Below are positions 9,255 through 18,495 of a stretch of DNA of 64,000 nt, one piece after another. The stretch's first letter is position 1, and each line of letters starts with the position of its first letter. The notes below the pieces were generated by a model. It had not been told where the DNA came from. It made no database searches and saw only the letters and a list, made by a program, of their open reading frames with translations. The position numbers were made by a program, and so were the translations under genes. Source of the DNA: Pseudomonas marginalis. GTDB taxonomy: Bacteria; Pseudomonadota; Gammaproteobacteria; Pseudomonadales; Pseudomonadaceae. Location of the stretch: positions 5,686,001-5,750,000 of the forward strand of contig NZ_JALJWV010000001.1 in the NCBI RefSeq assembly GCF_024169655.1, read 5' to 3'.

Positions 9255-9462
9255 ACGGTTCTCAGCTAGCTCTCATCAATCTCCCTGCACACCCGTCAGA
9301 CATCTGCGGAAGGCCGAACAATGTGCCCTTCGTCGGAAAGTTTGCCTAGTGGGCGTTCTACGGGGTTTAGACGATTGTCGTGTAAGGTTTTTCCCTAGTT
9401 ATGCGCCATTTTCATCGACCTAGACTTACGTCCAATGGGCACCCGCCGTGCAGGAGTCGACC

Positions 9463-11424
9463 ATGCAGAACGATAACGACAAAAACATCGCGGTCATAGT
9501 TATGAGTAAAGCTGATGCATTCGCCCAGGCGGGAAAAACTGCGGTGTTGCAGAACATCCACGGCACCTTGCAGTTCCTGCAACGCTTCCCACCGTTCAAC
9601 CAAATGGAAAACGCGCACCTCGCGTTCCTGGTAGAGCAGTGCCAATTGCGCTTTTACGGCCCCGGCGACAGCATCCTCAAGCCGGCGGACGGGCCGGTGG
9701 AGCACTTCTATATCGTCAAGCAGGGGCGGGTTGTCGGCGAGCGGCCGGATTCGGCCGAAACCACCTTTGAGATTGCCACCGGCGAGTGCTTCCCCCTCGC
9801 GGCACTGCTGGGCGAACGCGCGACGCGCACCGAGCACAAGGCCGCCGAAGACACCTTCTGCCTGCAACTGAACAAGCCGGCGTTTATCAAGCTGTTCGCG
9901 CTGTCCAGCGAGTTCCGCGATTTTGCCTTGCGCGGCGTCAGCAGCCTGCTCGATCAGGTCAACCAGCAAGTGCAGCAAAAAGCCGTGGAAACCCTCGGCA
10001 CCCAATACTCCTTGAATACCCGCCTGGGCGAGTTGGCCATGCGCCACCCGGTGACATGCGGCCCGGATACGCCGCTGCGCGAAGCGGTGACGCTGATGCA
10101 CGAGCAACAGGTCGGCAGCATTGTGATCGTGGATGAGCACAAGGCGCCCCTGGGGATTTTCACCCTGCGCGATCTGCGCCAGGTGGTGGCCGACGGCACC
10201 AGCGATTTCACCCTCGCGATCGACGCGCACATGACCCACGCACCGTTCTTCCTCACGCCGGACCACAGCGCCTTCGATGCCGCCATCGCCATGACCGAGC
10301 GGCATATCGCCCACGTGTGCCTGGTCAAAGACCATCGCCTGTGCGGCGTGGTGTCCGAGCGCGACCTGTTTTCCCTGCAGCGTGTGGACCTGGTCCACCT
10401 GGCCCGCACCATCCGCAATGCACCCAAGGTGGAAAACCTGGTGGCGATACGCGGTGAGATCGGCCAGTTGGTGGAACGCATGCTGGCCCATGGTGCGTCG
10501 TCGACCCAGATCACCCACATTATTACCCTGCTCAACGATCACACCGTGTGCCGGGTCATCGAGTTGACCCTCGCCGACAAAGGCGACCCCGGCGTGCCGT
10601 TCACCTGGTTGTGTTTCGGCAGCGAAGGCCGGCGCGAGCAGACGCTCTACACCGATCAGGACAACGGCATCCTGTTCGACGCCAAGGACGCCGCCGAAGC
10701 GGCTGAGATTCGCGCGCGCCTGCTGCCCCTCGCGCAGCAGATCAACCAGAGCCTGGCGCAGTGCGGCTTCACCCTGTGCAAAGGCAACATCATGGCCGGC
10801 AACCCCGAGCTGTGCCTGTCGCGGGCCGAATGGGCGCGACGGTTTGCGGCGTTTATCCGCGAAGCGACGCCGGAGAACCTGCTGGGGTCGACCATCTATT
10901 TCGACCTGCGGGTAGTGTGGGGCGATGAGCAGGGTTGTGAACAACTGCGCCAGGGCATTCTCGATCAGGTCGCGGATAACCGCCTGTTCCAGCGCATGCT
11001 GGCGGAGAACGCCTTGCGCCAACGCCCGCCGGTGGGCCGCTTCCGCGAGTTCGTGCTGACGCGCAAAGGCAGCGAAAAAGCCACCCTCGACCTCAAGGTG
11101 CAAGGCCTGACGCCCTTTGTCGACGGCGCGCGCCTGCTGGCCCTGGCCAACGACGTCCACGCCATCAACACCCTGGAGCGCTTGCGCCAGTTGGTGGTCA
11201 AGGAGGTGATCGAGCCGCTGGATGGCGCCGCCTATGAAGAGGCGTATCACTTTATCCAGCAAACCCGCATGCAGCAGCACCAGTTGCAAACGCGGGAAAA
11301 CCTGCCGTATTCCAACCGCGTCGACCCCGATAGCCTCAACCACCTGGACCGGCGCATCCTGCGTGAATCCCTGCGCCAGGCCCAGCGCCTGCAAAGCAGC
11401 CTGACCGTGCGGTACCAGCTGTGA
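9463..11424 (+). CDS. cNMP-binding / CBS-pair / DUF294 putative nucleotidyltransferase
   Basis: The protein has 653 residues. Domain order: cyclic-nucleotide-binding-like (about 40-150), a CBS pair (about 185-310; HPVTCGPDTPLREAV and HMTHAPFFLTPDHSAFDAAI), then DUF294 with the nucleotidyltransferase signature GSEGRREQTLYTDQDNG, then the DUF294 C-terminal helical domain. The ATG at 9463 has AGGAG 6 bases upstream; a GTG at 9448 and an ATG at 9502 are alternatives. It overlaps the exonuclease gene by 4 bases, so the two are probably translated together. Function is inferred only: a ligand-sensing regulator of the GlnD type. Confidence 0.85.
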   Translation: MQNDNDKNIAVIVMSKADAFAQAGKTAVLQNIHGTLQFLQRFPPFNQMENAHLAFLVEQCQLRFYGPGDSILKPADGPVEHFYIVKQGRVVGERPDSAETTFEIATGECFPLAALLGERATRTEHKAAEDTFCLQLNKPAFIKLFALSSEFRDFALRGVSSLLDQVNQQVQQKAVETLGTQYSLNTRLGELAMRHPVTCGPDTPLREAVTLMHEQQVGSIVIVDEHKAPLGIFTLRDLRQVVADGTSDFTLAIDAHMTHAPFFLTPDHSAFDAAIAMTERHIAHVCLVKDHRLCGVVSERDLFSLQRVDLVHLARTIRNAPKVENLVAIRGEIGQLVERMLAHGASSTQITHIITLLNDHTVCRVIELTLADKGDPGVPFTWLCFGSEGRREQTLYTDQDNGILFDAKDAAEAAEIRARLLPLAQQINQSLAQCGFTLCKGNIMAGNPELCLSRAEWARRFAAFIREATPENLLGSTIYFDLRVVWGDEQGCEQLRQGILDQVADNRLFQRMLAENALRQRPPVGRFREFVLTRKGSEKATLDLKVQGLTPFVDGARLLALANDVHAINTLERLRQLVVKEVIEPLDGAAYEEAYHFIQQTRMQQHQLQTRENLPYSNRVDPDSLNHLDRRILRESLRQAQRLQSSLTVRYQL

Positions 11425-12128
11425 ATTTGTTTGGTTGGTTGCGCACGGCCAAACCCCATCTCGACGCAACGCAACGCCAGCGCCTGGAGCAATTGCCCCT
11501 GCCTGCCGCGCTGGGCGACGTTGCCTTGCGCAGCCAGCGCTGGGTGGTGCTGGACCTGGAAACCAGCGGCCTGAACCTGAACCGCGACCAAGTGTTGTCC
11601 ATCGGTGCGGTGGTGATCGAGGACGGCGCGGTGGACTTTTCGCAAATGTTCGAGCGCACGCTGCAACGCGCCGAAACAAAACTGAACCCCGCCGTGCTGA
11701 TCCATGGCCTCGGCCCCAGTGCACTCGCCGCCGGCAGTGACCCAGTGGATGCGCTGCTGGATTTCATGGACTTCGTCGGCGACAGCCCTTTGCTGGCCTT
11801 CCATGCGCCGTTCGATCAACACATGTTGGGTCGAGCGCTCAAGGACAGCCTGGGTTATCGCCTGGCCCATCCGTTCCTCGACGTGGCCGATATCGCCCCG
11901 CTGCTGTGCCCCGAGGCGCCGATCCGCGAAGCCGGGCTGGATGACTGGATCGACCACTTCCACCTGCAGGTAGGCGAACGCCACCACGCCAGCGCCGACG
12001 CCCTGGCCACAGCGGAACTGATGCTCATCCTGCTCAGCCGCGCGCGCCAGCAGCACATCGACACGCCACGCGCCCTGCAAGCACGTTTGAGCCAATGGAA
12101 ACGGCGTAAACAAGCGCACTCGTTTTAA
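11421..12128 (+). CDS. DEDDh 3'-5' exonuclease (DnaQ/RNase T-like)
   Basis: The protein has 235 residues. ExoI motif VLDLETSGLNLNRDQVLSIGAVVI supplies the first Asp and Glu, LLAFHAPFDQHML resembles ExoII, and HHASADALATAEL supplies the ExoIII His and Asp of the DEDDh type. The GTG start is in a GTGA overlap with the upstream stop. Family members trim single-stranded DNA or RNA; the substrate here is unknown. Conserved pairing with a cNMP/CBS/DUF294 protein suggests signal-controlled nuclease activity, which is inference. Confidence 0.87.
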   Translation: MNLFGWLRTAKPHLDATQRQRLEQLPLPAALGDVALRSQRWVVLDLETSGLNLNRDQVLSIGAVVIEDGAVDFSQMFERTLQRAETKLNPAVLIHGLGPSALAAGSDPVDALLDFMDFVGDSPLLAFHAPFDQHMLGRALKDSLGYRLAHPFLDVADIAPLLCPEAPIREAGLDDWIDHFHLQVGERHHASADALATAELMLILLSRARQQHIDTPRALQARLSQWKRRKQAHSF

Positions 12129-12183
12129 TAGCGTCTCCCGACAGACGCCAATTGCGCCGGCTCCACGCCTCTGACACAATCGC

Positions 12184-12202
12184 GAATAATTCTCGTTATT
12201 TT
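12184..12202. promoter_or_regulatory. Putative Fur box upstream of the FecI-type sigma gene
   Basis: GAATAATTCTCGTTATTTT resembles the AATGAGAATTATT-like Fur sites common before pseudomonad iron-regulated sigma genes. It lies 24 bases before the sigma-factor start, so iron-replete repression by Fur is likely. Confidence 0.6.
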
Positions 12203-12225
12203 AAACTTGTTTATTCGGTGATGCC

Positions 12226-12744
12226 TTGTCGTCGGTCCAGCCCCCCCACAGTGAGCTCGTTGGCGCGTTGTATCGCGACCATCGCGGCTGGCTGCTGGCG
12301 TGGCTGCGACGCAACGTGGCCTGCCCGAGCCGCGCCGAAGACCTGAGCCAGGACACCTTCATGCGCCTGCTCGGCCGCGACGGGTTGCGCGAACCCCGCG
12401 AGCCGCGCGCCTTTCTGGTGGCGATCGCCAAGGGCTTGCTGTTCGACTACTTCCGCCGCGCCGCCCTGGAACAGGCCTACCTCAGCGAATTGATGCTGAT
12501 CCCGGAAAGCGAACACCCGTCGCCGGAAGACCAGCAACTGATCCTCGAAGACCTCAAGGCCATCGACCGCCTGCTCGGCACACTGTCGAGCAAGGCCCGC
12601 GCCGCGTTCCTCTACAACCGTATCGACGGCCTGGGCCACGCCGACATCGCCCGGCGCCTCGGCGTGTCGGTGCCGCGCGTGCGCCAGTACCTGGCCCAGG
12701 GCATCCGCCAGTGCTACATCGCGCTGTATGGCGAGCCGTTATGA
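12226..12744 (+). CDS. FecI-family ECF sigma factor (iron uptake)
   Basis: The protein has 172 residues. Sigma region 2 is visible in LYRDHRGWLLAWLRRNV...AEDLSQDTFMRLLGR and region 4 in GLGHADIARRLGVSVPRVRQYLAQG. The reading frame has no ATG at its beginning; the TTG at 12226 preceded by GGTGA fits best, while the ATG at 12221 is out of frame. It overlaps the fecR-like gene by ATGA. With the anti-sigma and TonB receptor downstream it forms a cell-surface signalling unit: ligand at the receptor releases sigma to transcribe the receptor gene. Confidence 0.9.
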   Translation: MSSVQPPHSELVGALYRDHRGWLLAWLRRNVACPSRAEDLSQDTFMRLLGRDGLREPREPRAFLVAIAKGLLFDYFRRAALEQAYLSELMLIPESEHPSPEDQQLILEDLKAIDRLLGTLSSKARAAFLYNRIDGLGHADIARRLGVSVPRVRQYLAQGIRQCYIALYGEPL

Positions 12745-13709
12745 GCGCGGTCAGTTGCAAACCGGTGGCGGCCCGGGTGCTGGATGCGGCGATTGCCTGG
12801 CAACTGTCCCTCGACTCAGGCGACGGCAGCACCGTGGAACAGGAGGAATTCGCCAAGTGGCTGGCCAGCGATGCCGAACATGCCCGCGCCTGGCACCAAC
12901 TGGGCCTGCTCGACCAGCGTTTCAGCGTGGCCTCTGGCCCAGCGCGCGCGGCGTTGTTGCAGTCACGCGAAGGCATTCGCCAGCGTGTGCGCAAACTCGG
13001 CAGCGGCCTGGCGAGTATCGCGCTGGTGTGCGGCCTGGCCTTGTTTGCCGCTGAACGCTATGGGCCGCTCGACTATTGGCTGGCCGATCAACGCACCGCC
13101 ACCGGCGAACAACGCACGCTGACACTGGCGGACGGCACGCAGATCAACCTCAACACCCACAGCGCCATCGATGTGCGTTTCGATGAAAACCGCCGGCTGA
13201 TCGTGTTGCAGGCAGGCGAAATCCTCGTCGAAACCGGCCACAACGATGCGCGCCCGTTCTATGTGCAAACCCGCGACGGCAGCCTGCGCGCGCTGGGCAC
13301 GCGGTTTATCGTCAAGCGCGAGGACGCCGCCACGCGCCTGAGCGTGCTGCAATCGGCGGTGGCCGCCCAACCCGAGGCGCTGCATCAGGAGCAGATTTTC
13401 AAGGCCGGCCAGCAAGTGCTGATGCGCAGCGACGGCCTCGGCCCGCTGCTGGCCGTCACCCCAGGCACCGACGCCTGGACCCGCGGCATGCTGGTGGTGG
13501 ACAACGCCCGCCTGGGCGATGTGGTCGAGGAACTGAGCCGTTATCGCCGTGGCCACCTGGGTGTGGATAACCGCGTGGCCGACCTGCGCATCACCGGCAG
13601 CTTCCCGCTGCACGACACCACTCTGGCGCTGAACGCGCTGCTGCCGACCCTGCCGGTGCAGATCGAGCAGCGCACGCCGTGGTGGGTGACGGTGAAGGGT
13701 AGGCCCTAG
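12741..13709 (+). CDS. FecR-family anti-sigma regulator
   Basis: The protein has 322 residues. The cytoplasmic N-terminal DUF4880 domain includes the usual EEFAKWLASDAEHARAW. A single membrane helix follows (about residues 90-108, LASIALVCGLALFAA). The periplasmic FecR domain has TLADGTQINLNTHSAIDVRF, and a C-terminal STN-like segment ends at TVKGRP. It binds the receptor N-terminus outside and the sigma factor inside. The start overlaps the sigma stop, so expression is coupled. Confidence 0.92.
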   Translation: MSAVSCKPVAARVLDAAIAWQLSLDSGDGSTVEQEEFAKWLASDAEHARAWHQLGLLDQRFSVASGPARAALLQSREGIRQRVRKLGSGLASIALVCGLALFAAERYGPLDYWLADQRTATGEQRTLTLADGTQINLNTHSAIDVRFDENRRLIVLQAGEILVETGHNDARPFYVQTRDGSLRALGTRFIVKREDAATRLSVLQSAVAAQPEALHQEQIFKAGQQVLMRSDGLGPLLAVTPGTDAWTRGMLVVDNARLGDVVEELSRYRRGHLGVDNRVADLRITGSFPLHDTTLALNALLPTLPVQIEQRTPWWVTVKGRP

Positions 13710-13732
13710 GTCCGGCGGTGTCTGGGATATTG

Positions 13733-13820
13733 CTATCGCGGGCAAGCCCGCTCCCACCTTTGATCCCGTTACATCTGGCTGAACGCGGTCGAATGTGGGA
13801 GCGGGCTTGCCCGCGATGAG
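13733..13820. repeat. Paired inverted REP (ATCGCGGGCAAGCCCGCTCCCAC type)
   Basis: Two inverted units with a spacer of about 38 bases lie between fecR and the receptor gene. They may separate expression of the sigma/anti-sigma pair from the receptor. Confidence 0.85.
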
Positions 13821-13902
13821 GCCCTCAAGAACACCGAATAGCCCCAGGCAACAATTATTTTCCCCAAGCCCTATCACTTTTCAAATCTCGCTCGGCACAG
13901 GG

Positions 13903-13917
13903 GTAATTGCGAATTAC
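13903..13917. promoter_or_regulatory. Perfect palindrome in the receptor promoter region
   Basis: GTAATTGCGAATTAC is a perfect 6-3-6 inverted repeat 20 bases before the receptor ATG. It could be an operator or part of the ECF promoter; no known site was matched with confidence. Confidence 0.4.
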
Positions 13918-13937
13918 TTCCATTCAGGAGCCGCCCC

Positions 13938-16364
13938 ATGTCCCGCACGCTAGACACCTTGTTGCGCCCCAGCCTGTTAGCCGTGGCCATTGCCCTCAGC
14001 ACCCCGCTGGCAAGCACCGTGCTGATCGCCGCCGAGCAAGCGTCCAACGTGCGCGTCTACAACCTACCCGCCGCGCCATTGGCCGCCACCCTGAACCAGA
14101 TCGCCAGCCAGGCCGGCCTTGCGCTGACCCTCAGCCCGGCACTGGCCGCAGGCAAAACCTCCGCGCCGGTGCAGGGCCAGTTCGATGCGCAAGGCGCACT
14201 GAGCGAGGCACTGCGCGGCACCGGCTTGCAGGTGGAGCAGAGCAGCGCGGGGACTTACACGCTGGTGGCGATTGCGGAAGGGGTCGTGGCGTTGCCGCAG
14301 ACCAATATCGTTGCCCAGGGCGACGCTGAAAGTGCCTGGGGCCCGGTGCAAGGCTACCTGGCGACGCGTACCGCCGCCGGCACCAAGACCGACACCGCGC
14401 TGGTCGAAGCGCCGCGCTCGATCTCCGTCGCCACCCGCGAGCAGATGCAGGACCGCAACGTGCAGAACCTGGACGACGCGGTCAAATACATGCCCGGCAT
14501 CGTGTCCGCCAGCTACGGCAGCGACACCCGCTACGACTGGATGCGCGTGCGTGGCTTCGAGCCCACCCAGTTCCTCGACGGTCTGCCGTTGCCACGCGGC
14601 GTGTACGCCAACCCGAAAGCCGAAACCTGGAACCTCGACCGCATCGCCCTGCTGCGCGGCCCGGCGTCGTCGGTGTATGGCCAGACACCGCCGGGCGGCC
14701 TGCTGGACATGGTCAGCCGGCGTCCCAGCGCGGAATCGAACCATGCCATTCAAGTGCAATACGGCAGTGACAACTATCGCCAAATCAATTTCGCCAGCAC
14801 CGGCAAGATCGATGATGAAGGCCAGTTCCTTTACGGCGTCAGCGGCGTGGTACGGGATGCCGGCACCCAGGTCGACCATATCGACAACAAGCGCTACAAC
14901 ATCGCCCCCAGCCTGACCTGGAACATCGACACCGACACCCAGCTGACCCTGCTCTCGCAGTTCACCCGCGACGATACCGGCACCACCAGCCAGTTCCTGC
15001 CGATCCAGGGCACCAAGATCAAATCGGCCCTGGGCGAGGTCTCCCACCACAAGAACCTGGGCGATCCGGACTATGAATTTTACGACCGCACCTACTACGC
15101 GCTGGGCTATGCCTTCGAGCATCGCTTCAACGACACCTGGCAGTTCAAGCAGAACCTGCGCTACACCAAGTCGGAGTTGTCGTTCCAGCAACTGACCGTG
15201 GGTTCCTATGCCTACTCCCCGGCTGACGCGGCGGGCACCATCACCCGCTCGACCACCAACGTTGACGAGAACATCGGTCAGCTTGCGCTGGACAACCACT
15301 TCCAGGCTGACTTCACGACCGGCGACGTGACCCACACCGTGTTGCTCGGCCTGGATCACCAGCGCACCGATACCGCCTTCCGGACGATCTACGGTACAGC
15401 GTCGAGCATCAACATTTTCAACCCGGTCAACACCGGGCCCACGGTCCGCCCGACCGGCGATGCGTATTACGACTACAACCAGAAAACCGTACAGACCGGC
15501 CTCTACGCGCAAGACCAGATGGCCCTGGACAACTGGCGCCTGACCCTCGGCGGACGCGAAGACTGGGTGCACCAGGGCACCACCTACTTCAACAAACTGG
15601 ATGCGACCAACACGGATCGCAGCAAGAATTTCAGCGGCAACGCGGCGCTGAGCTATGTCTTCGATTCGGGCTTCGTGCCGTACCTGTCCTACGCCGAATC
15701 GTTCCAACCGGCGAGCAACGCCAGCGTCGACCCGGTCAAATCGTACAAACCCACCGAAGGCCAGCAATGGGAACTGGGGATCAAGTACCAGCCGCCCGGC
15801 TCCACGACGCTGCTGAGTGCGGCGGTCTATGACCTGACCCAGAAAAACGTGCTGGTGACCCGAATCGGCTCGGGCAACCAGTCGATCACCGACCAGGCCG
15901 GCGAAGTGAAGGTCAAGGGCCTGGAGCTGGAAGCGGTGTCTGACGTGACCGAGAACCTCAAGGTCATCGCCGCCTACACCCTGGCCAAGTCCGAGGTGCA
16001 AACAGGCACCTACAAAGGCAACCGCCTGCAACTGATGCCCAATCAGCAAGCCTCGCTGTGGACCGATTACACCTGGCACAGCGGCGTGCTCGACGGTTTC
16101 GGCATCGGCTTCGGTGCCCGTTACACCGGCAATACCTATGGCGACCAGGCCAACACCTGGCTGGGCAAGGCGAATGCCTACACGGTGTTCGACGGCGCGG
16201 TGCATTACGACCTCGGCCGCCTGGACAACAGCCTCAAAGGTGCCTCGGTGAAGTTGAACGCCACCAACCTGTTCAACAAGGACTACCTGTCGACCTGCGA
16301 TGGCAGCTACTGCTACTTCGGCGACCAACGCAGCGTCGTGGCCAGTGCCACCTACCAGTGGTGA
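13938..16364 (+). CDS. TonB-dependent siderophore receptor with N-terminal signalling (STN) domain
   Basis: The protein has 808 residues: signal peptide (about 1-33), STN domain (about 38-115), plug domain (about 150-270; PRSISVATREQMQDRNVQNLDDAVKY, LLRGPASSVYGQTPPGG) and a 22-strand-type barrel ending in the C-terminal aromatic W of ATYQW. AGGAG precedes the ATG. The STN domain and the upstream sigma/FecR pair show it is a signalling transducer for its own expression. Sequence style suggests a hydroxamate (ferrichrome/ferrioxamine) receptor, but the ligand cannot be decided from sequence alone. Confidence 0.93.
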   Translation: MSRTLDTLLRPSLLAVAIALSTPLASTVLIAAEQASNVRVYNLPAAPLAATLNQIASQAGLALTLSPALAAGKTSAPVQGQFDAQGALSEALRGTGLQVEQSSAGTYTLVAIAEGVVALPQTNIVAQGDAESAWGPVQGYLATRTAAGTKTDTALVEAPRSISVATREQMQDRNVQNLDDAVKYMPGIVSASYGSDTRYDWMRVRGFEPTQFLDGLPLPRGVYANPKAETWNLDRIALLRGPASSVYGQTPPGGLLDMVSRRPSAESNHAIQVQYGSDNYRQINFASTGKIDDEGQFLYGVSGVVRDAGTQVDHIDNKRYNIAPSLTWNIDTDTQLTLLSQFTRDDTGTTSQFLPIQGTKIKSALGEVSHHKNLGDPDYEFYDRTYYALGYAFEHRFNDTWQFKQNLRYTKSELSFQQLTVGSYAYSPADAAGTITRSTTNVDENIGQLALDNHFQADFTTGDVTHTVLLGLDHQRTDTAFRTIYGTASSINIFNPVNTGPTVRPTGDAYYDYNQKTVQTGLYAQDQMALDNWRLTLGGREDWVHQGTTYFNKLDATNTDRSKNFSGNAALSYVFDSGFVPYLSYAESFQPASNASVDPVKSYKPTEGQQWELGIKYQPPGSTTLLSAAVYDLTQKNVLVTRIGSGNQSITDQAGEVKVKGLELEAVSDVTENLKVIAAYTLAKSEVQTGTYKGNRLQLMPNQQASLWTDYTWHSGVLDGFGIGFGARYTGNTYGDQANTWLGKANAYTVFDGAVHYDLGRLDNSLKGASVKLNATNLFNKDYLSTCDGSYCYFGDQRSVVASATYQW

Positions 16365-16425
16365 CCGACTGCGTTAACCGCCAGCCGTCCCCAGGGGCGG
16401 CTGTGGCGTGTCTGAAGGCCAACAA

Positions 16426-17529
16426 ATGAAAAGCACAACCATCCGCCGCTGGTCCTTTATCCACACCTGGACCAGCCTGATCTGCACCGTGTTCCTGCTG
16501 CTGCTCGCCCTCACCGGCCTGCCGTTGATTTTCCATCACGAGATCGATCACCTGCTGGGCAACGAACCCGCGCTGCAGTCGATGCCTGCCGACACGCCAC
16601 AACTGAACCTTGAGCAACTGGTGGCCAAGGCCCAGGCTCATCGCCCCGGCGAAGCCCTGCAGTACCTGGCCTGGGACGAAGACGACAAAAACGGCGTGAT
16701 CGCAATCATGGCCGCCACCGCCGGCACCGAGCCCAACGCCTCCCACACCTTCATGCTCGATGCGCGCACCGGCGAAGCCGTCGAGATGCCATCGGCCAAC
16801 GGCGGCTTGACCCTGTTCCTGCTGCGTCTGCATGTGGACATGTTCGCCGGCCTGCCGGGCAAGTGGCTGCTGGCGTTCATGGGCCTTCTGTTTGTGCTCG
16901 CGATTGTCTCGGGCACGGTGCTGTACCTGCCGTTCATGCGCCGCTTGAAATTCGCCACCGTGCGCCAGGACAAGTCCACCCGCCTGCGCTGGCTCGACCT
17001 GCATAACCTGATCGGCGTGGTCACCCTGACCTGGGCGCTGGTGGTCGGCGTGACCGGCGTGATCAGCGCCTGTGCCGATCTGATCATCGCCGCCTGGCGC
17101 ACCGACAGCCTCAGCGCGATGGTCGAACCGTACAAGCACGCCCCGCCGCTGACCCAGCGCGCACCGGCCAGCGATCTGCTCAAAATCGCCGCTGAGGCCG
17201 CGCCCGGCATGCAGCCCGACTTCATCGCCTTTCCCGGCACACGCTTTTCCAGCGAGCACCATTACGCCGTGTTCATGAAGGGCAGCACCCACCTGACCGC
17301 GCACCTGCTCACCCCCGTGCTGATCGACGCCAGCACGCTGGCCGTCACCGCCATCGCCAAACGGCCGTGGTACATGGACGCGATGGGCATGTCGCAGCCG
17401 CTGCACTTCGGCGACTACGGCGGGATGCCGATGAAAATCCTCTGGGCAGTGCTGGATGGGCTGACCCTCATCGTGCTCGGCAGCGGCGTCTACCTGTGGG
17501 TCGTCAGACGCAAGGCAGGCAAGGCATGA
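16426..17529 (+). CDS. PepSY-domain inner-membrane protein (PiuB-like)
   Basis: The protein has 367 residues. The PepSY_TM architecture is visible: first helix RWSFIHTWTSLICTVFLLLLALTG (abridged), two central helices near LLAFMGLLFVLAIVSGTVLYL and LHNLIGVVTLTWALVVGVTGV, and a C-terminal helix LDGLTLIVLGSGVYLWVV. Conserved His residues on the helices fit haem binding or reductive iron release from siderophores. The ATG at 16426 is preferred over the GTG at 16408. It follows the TonB receptor by 61 bases and is probably co-expressed with it. Confidence 0.87.
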   Translation: MKSTTIRRWSFIHTWTSLICTVFLLLLALTGLPLIFHHEIDHLLGNEPALQSMPADTPQLNLEQLVAKAQAHRPGEALQYLAWDEDDKNGVIAIMAATAGTEPNASHTFMLDARTGEAVEMPSANGGLTLFLLRLHVDMFAGLPGKWLLAFMGLLFVLAIVSGTVLYLPFMRRLKFATVRQDKSTRLRWLDLHNLIGVVTLTWALVVGVTGVISACADLIIAAWRTDSLSAMVEPYKHAPPLTQRAPASDLLKIAAEAAPGMQPDFIAFPGTRFSSEHHYAVFMKGSTHLTAHLLTPVLIDASTLAVTAIAKRPWYMDAMGMSQPLHFGDYGGMPMKILWAVLDGLTLIVLGSGVYLWVVRRKAGKA

Positions 17530-17708
17530 GGCCGCGTCAGTCGAGTTTCTGGAAGGTGTTCGGCGTGCCGCTGGGGATCGGCCTGCTCAGCGCGGCCGGT
17601 TTGTTTGCGGCGCTGCTGGGGGATGGGTGGTGGGATGCGCTGAGCTGGGTCGGGTTGGGGATTCCTGCGGTCATTGGGAGTTGGGGGTTGTTCAGGCGGC
17701 GTGGCTGA
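17526..17708 (+). CDS. Small two-helix membrane protein
   Basis: The protein has 60 residues and overlaps the PepSY gene stop by ATGA. It starts MRPRQSSFWKVFGVPLGIG and has two hydrophobic segments (about 12-29 and 37-55). I do not recognise the family. Its position as last gene of the receptor/PepSY unit suggests a helper of the membrane reductase or transporter. Confidence 0.7.
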   Translation: MRPRQSSFWKVFGVPLGIGLLSAAGLFAALLGDGWWDALSWVGLGIPAVIGSWGLFRRRG

Positions 17709-17712
17709 GGAC

Positions 17713-17785
17713 GCCATCGGGGGCAAGCCCCCTCCCACAGGGAAATGCATTCCAACTGTGGGAGGGGGCTTGCCCCCGATGAGGC
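17713..17785. repeat. Paired inverted REP
   Basis: Two inverted ATCGGGGGCAAGCCCCCTCCCACA units with the spacer GGGAAATGCATTCCAAC. This spacer is nearly the same as in the pairs at 27.9 and 29.7 kb. Confidence 0.87.
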
Positions 17786-17865
17786 CCTCAAGAACCCCAA
17801 AAATCCCCCTCGCCAGCCACTGCGCAACCCTCTAGGCTAGCGACTGCCCATCCAGAGGAATGCCT

Positions 17866-18495
17866 ATGTCCGCTCCCAGCATGACCCTGTTCCACAACCC
17901 CGCTTCGCCGTTCGTGCGCAAAGTCCGCGTGTTGCTGGCTGAAACCGGCCAGCAGGACCGTGTGGCCCTGCAGCTCTGCATGCCGACACCCGTCAACCCG
18001 GATGTACAACTGGTCAACGAAAACCCGGTGGGCAAGATCCCGGCCCTGCGCCTGGCCGATGGCACGGTGCTGCACGATAGCCGGGTGATCCTCGATTACC
18101 TCGACCACCAGCACGTCGGCAACCCGCTGATCCCGCGCGACGGCTCGGCCCGCTGGCGCCGCCTGACCCTGGCCTCGATGGCCGACGGCATCATGGACGC
18201 CGCCGTGCTGGTGCGTTACGAGAGCGCCCTGCGCCCACCGGAAAAACACTGGGCGCCGTGGCTCGACGAACAGCGCAACAAAATCCGGCGCACCCTGGCG
18301 GAGCTGGAAGCGGATGCGATTGCCGAACTGACCAGCCACTTCGATATCGCCGCGATCAGCGTGGCCTGCGCCTTGGGTTACCTGGACTTCCGTCACCCGG
18401 ACCTGCACTGGCGCGACGCCAACCCCCGGCTTGCCGCCTGGTACGCCGAAGTCAGCCAGCGGCCTTCGATGCTTGAGACACAACCGCCGGTTTAA
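17866..18495 (+). CDS. Glutathione S-transferase family protein
   Basis: The protein has 209 residues. The thioredoxin-like N-terminal domain shows SPFVRKVRVLLAE, the cis-proline block ENPVGKIPALRL and the gamma-glutamyl-binding DSRVILDYLD. The helical C-terminal domain follows. ATG 17866 is chosen because AGAGGA lies 6 bases before it; the ATG at 17860 is too close. The substrate is unknown. Its 3' end converges on the small ORF after creD. Confidence 0.9.
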   Translation: MSAPSMTLFHNPASPFVRKVRVLLAETGQQDRVALQLCMPTPVNPDVQLVNENPVGKIPALRLADGTVLHDSRVILDYLDHQHVGNPLIPRDGSARWRRLTLASMADGIMDAAVLVRYESALRPPEKHWAPWLDEQRNKIRRTLAELEADAIAELTSHFDIAAISVACALGYLDFRHPDLHWRDANPRLAAWYAEVSQRPSMLETQPPV

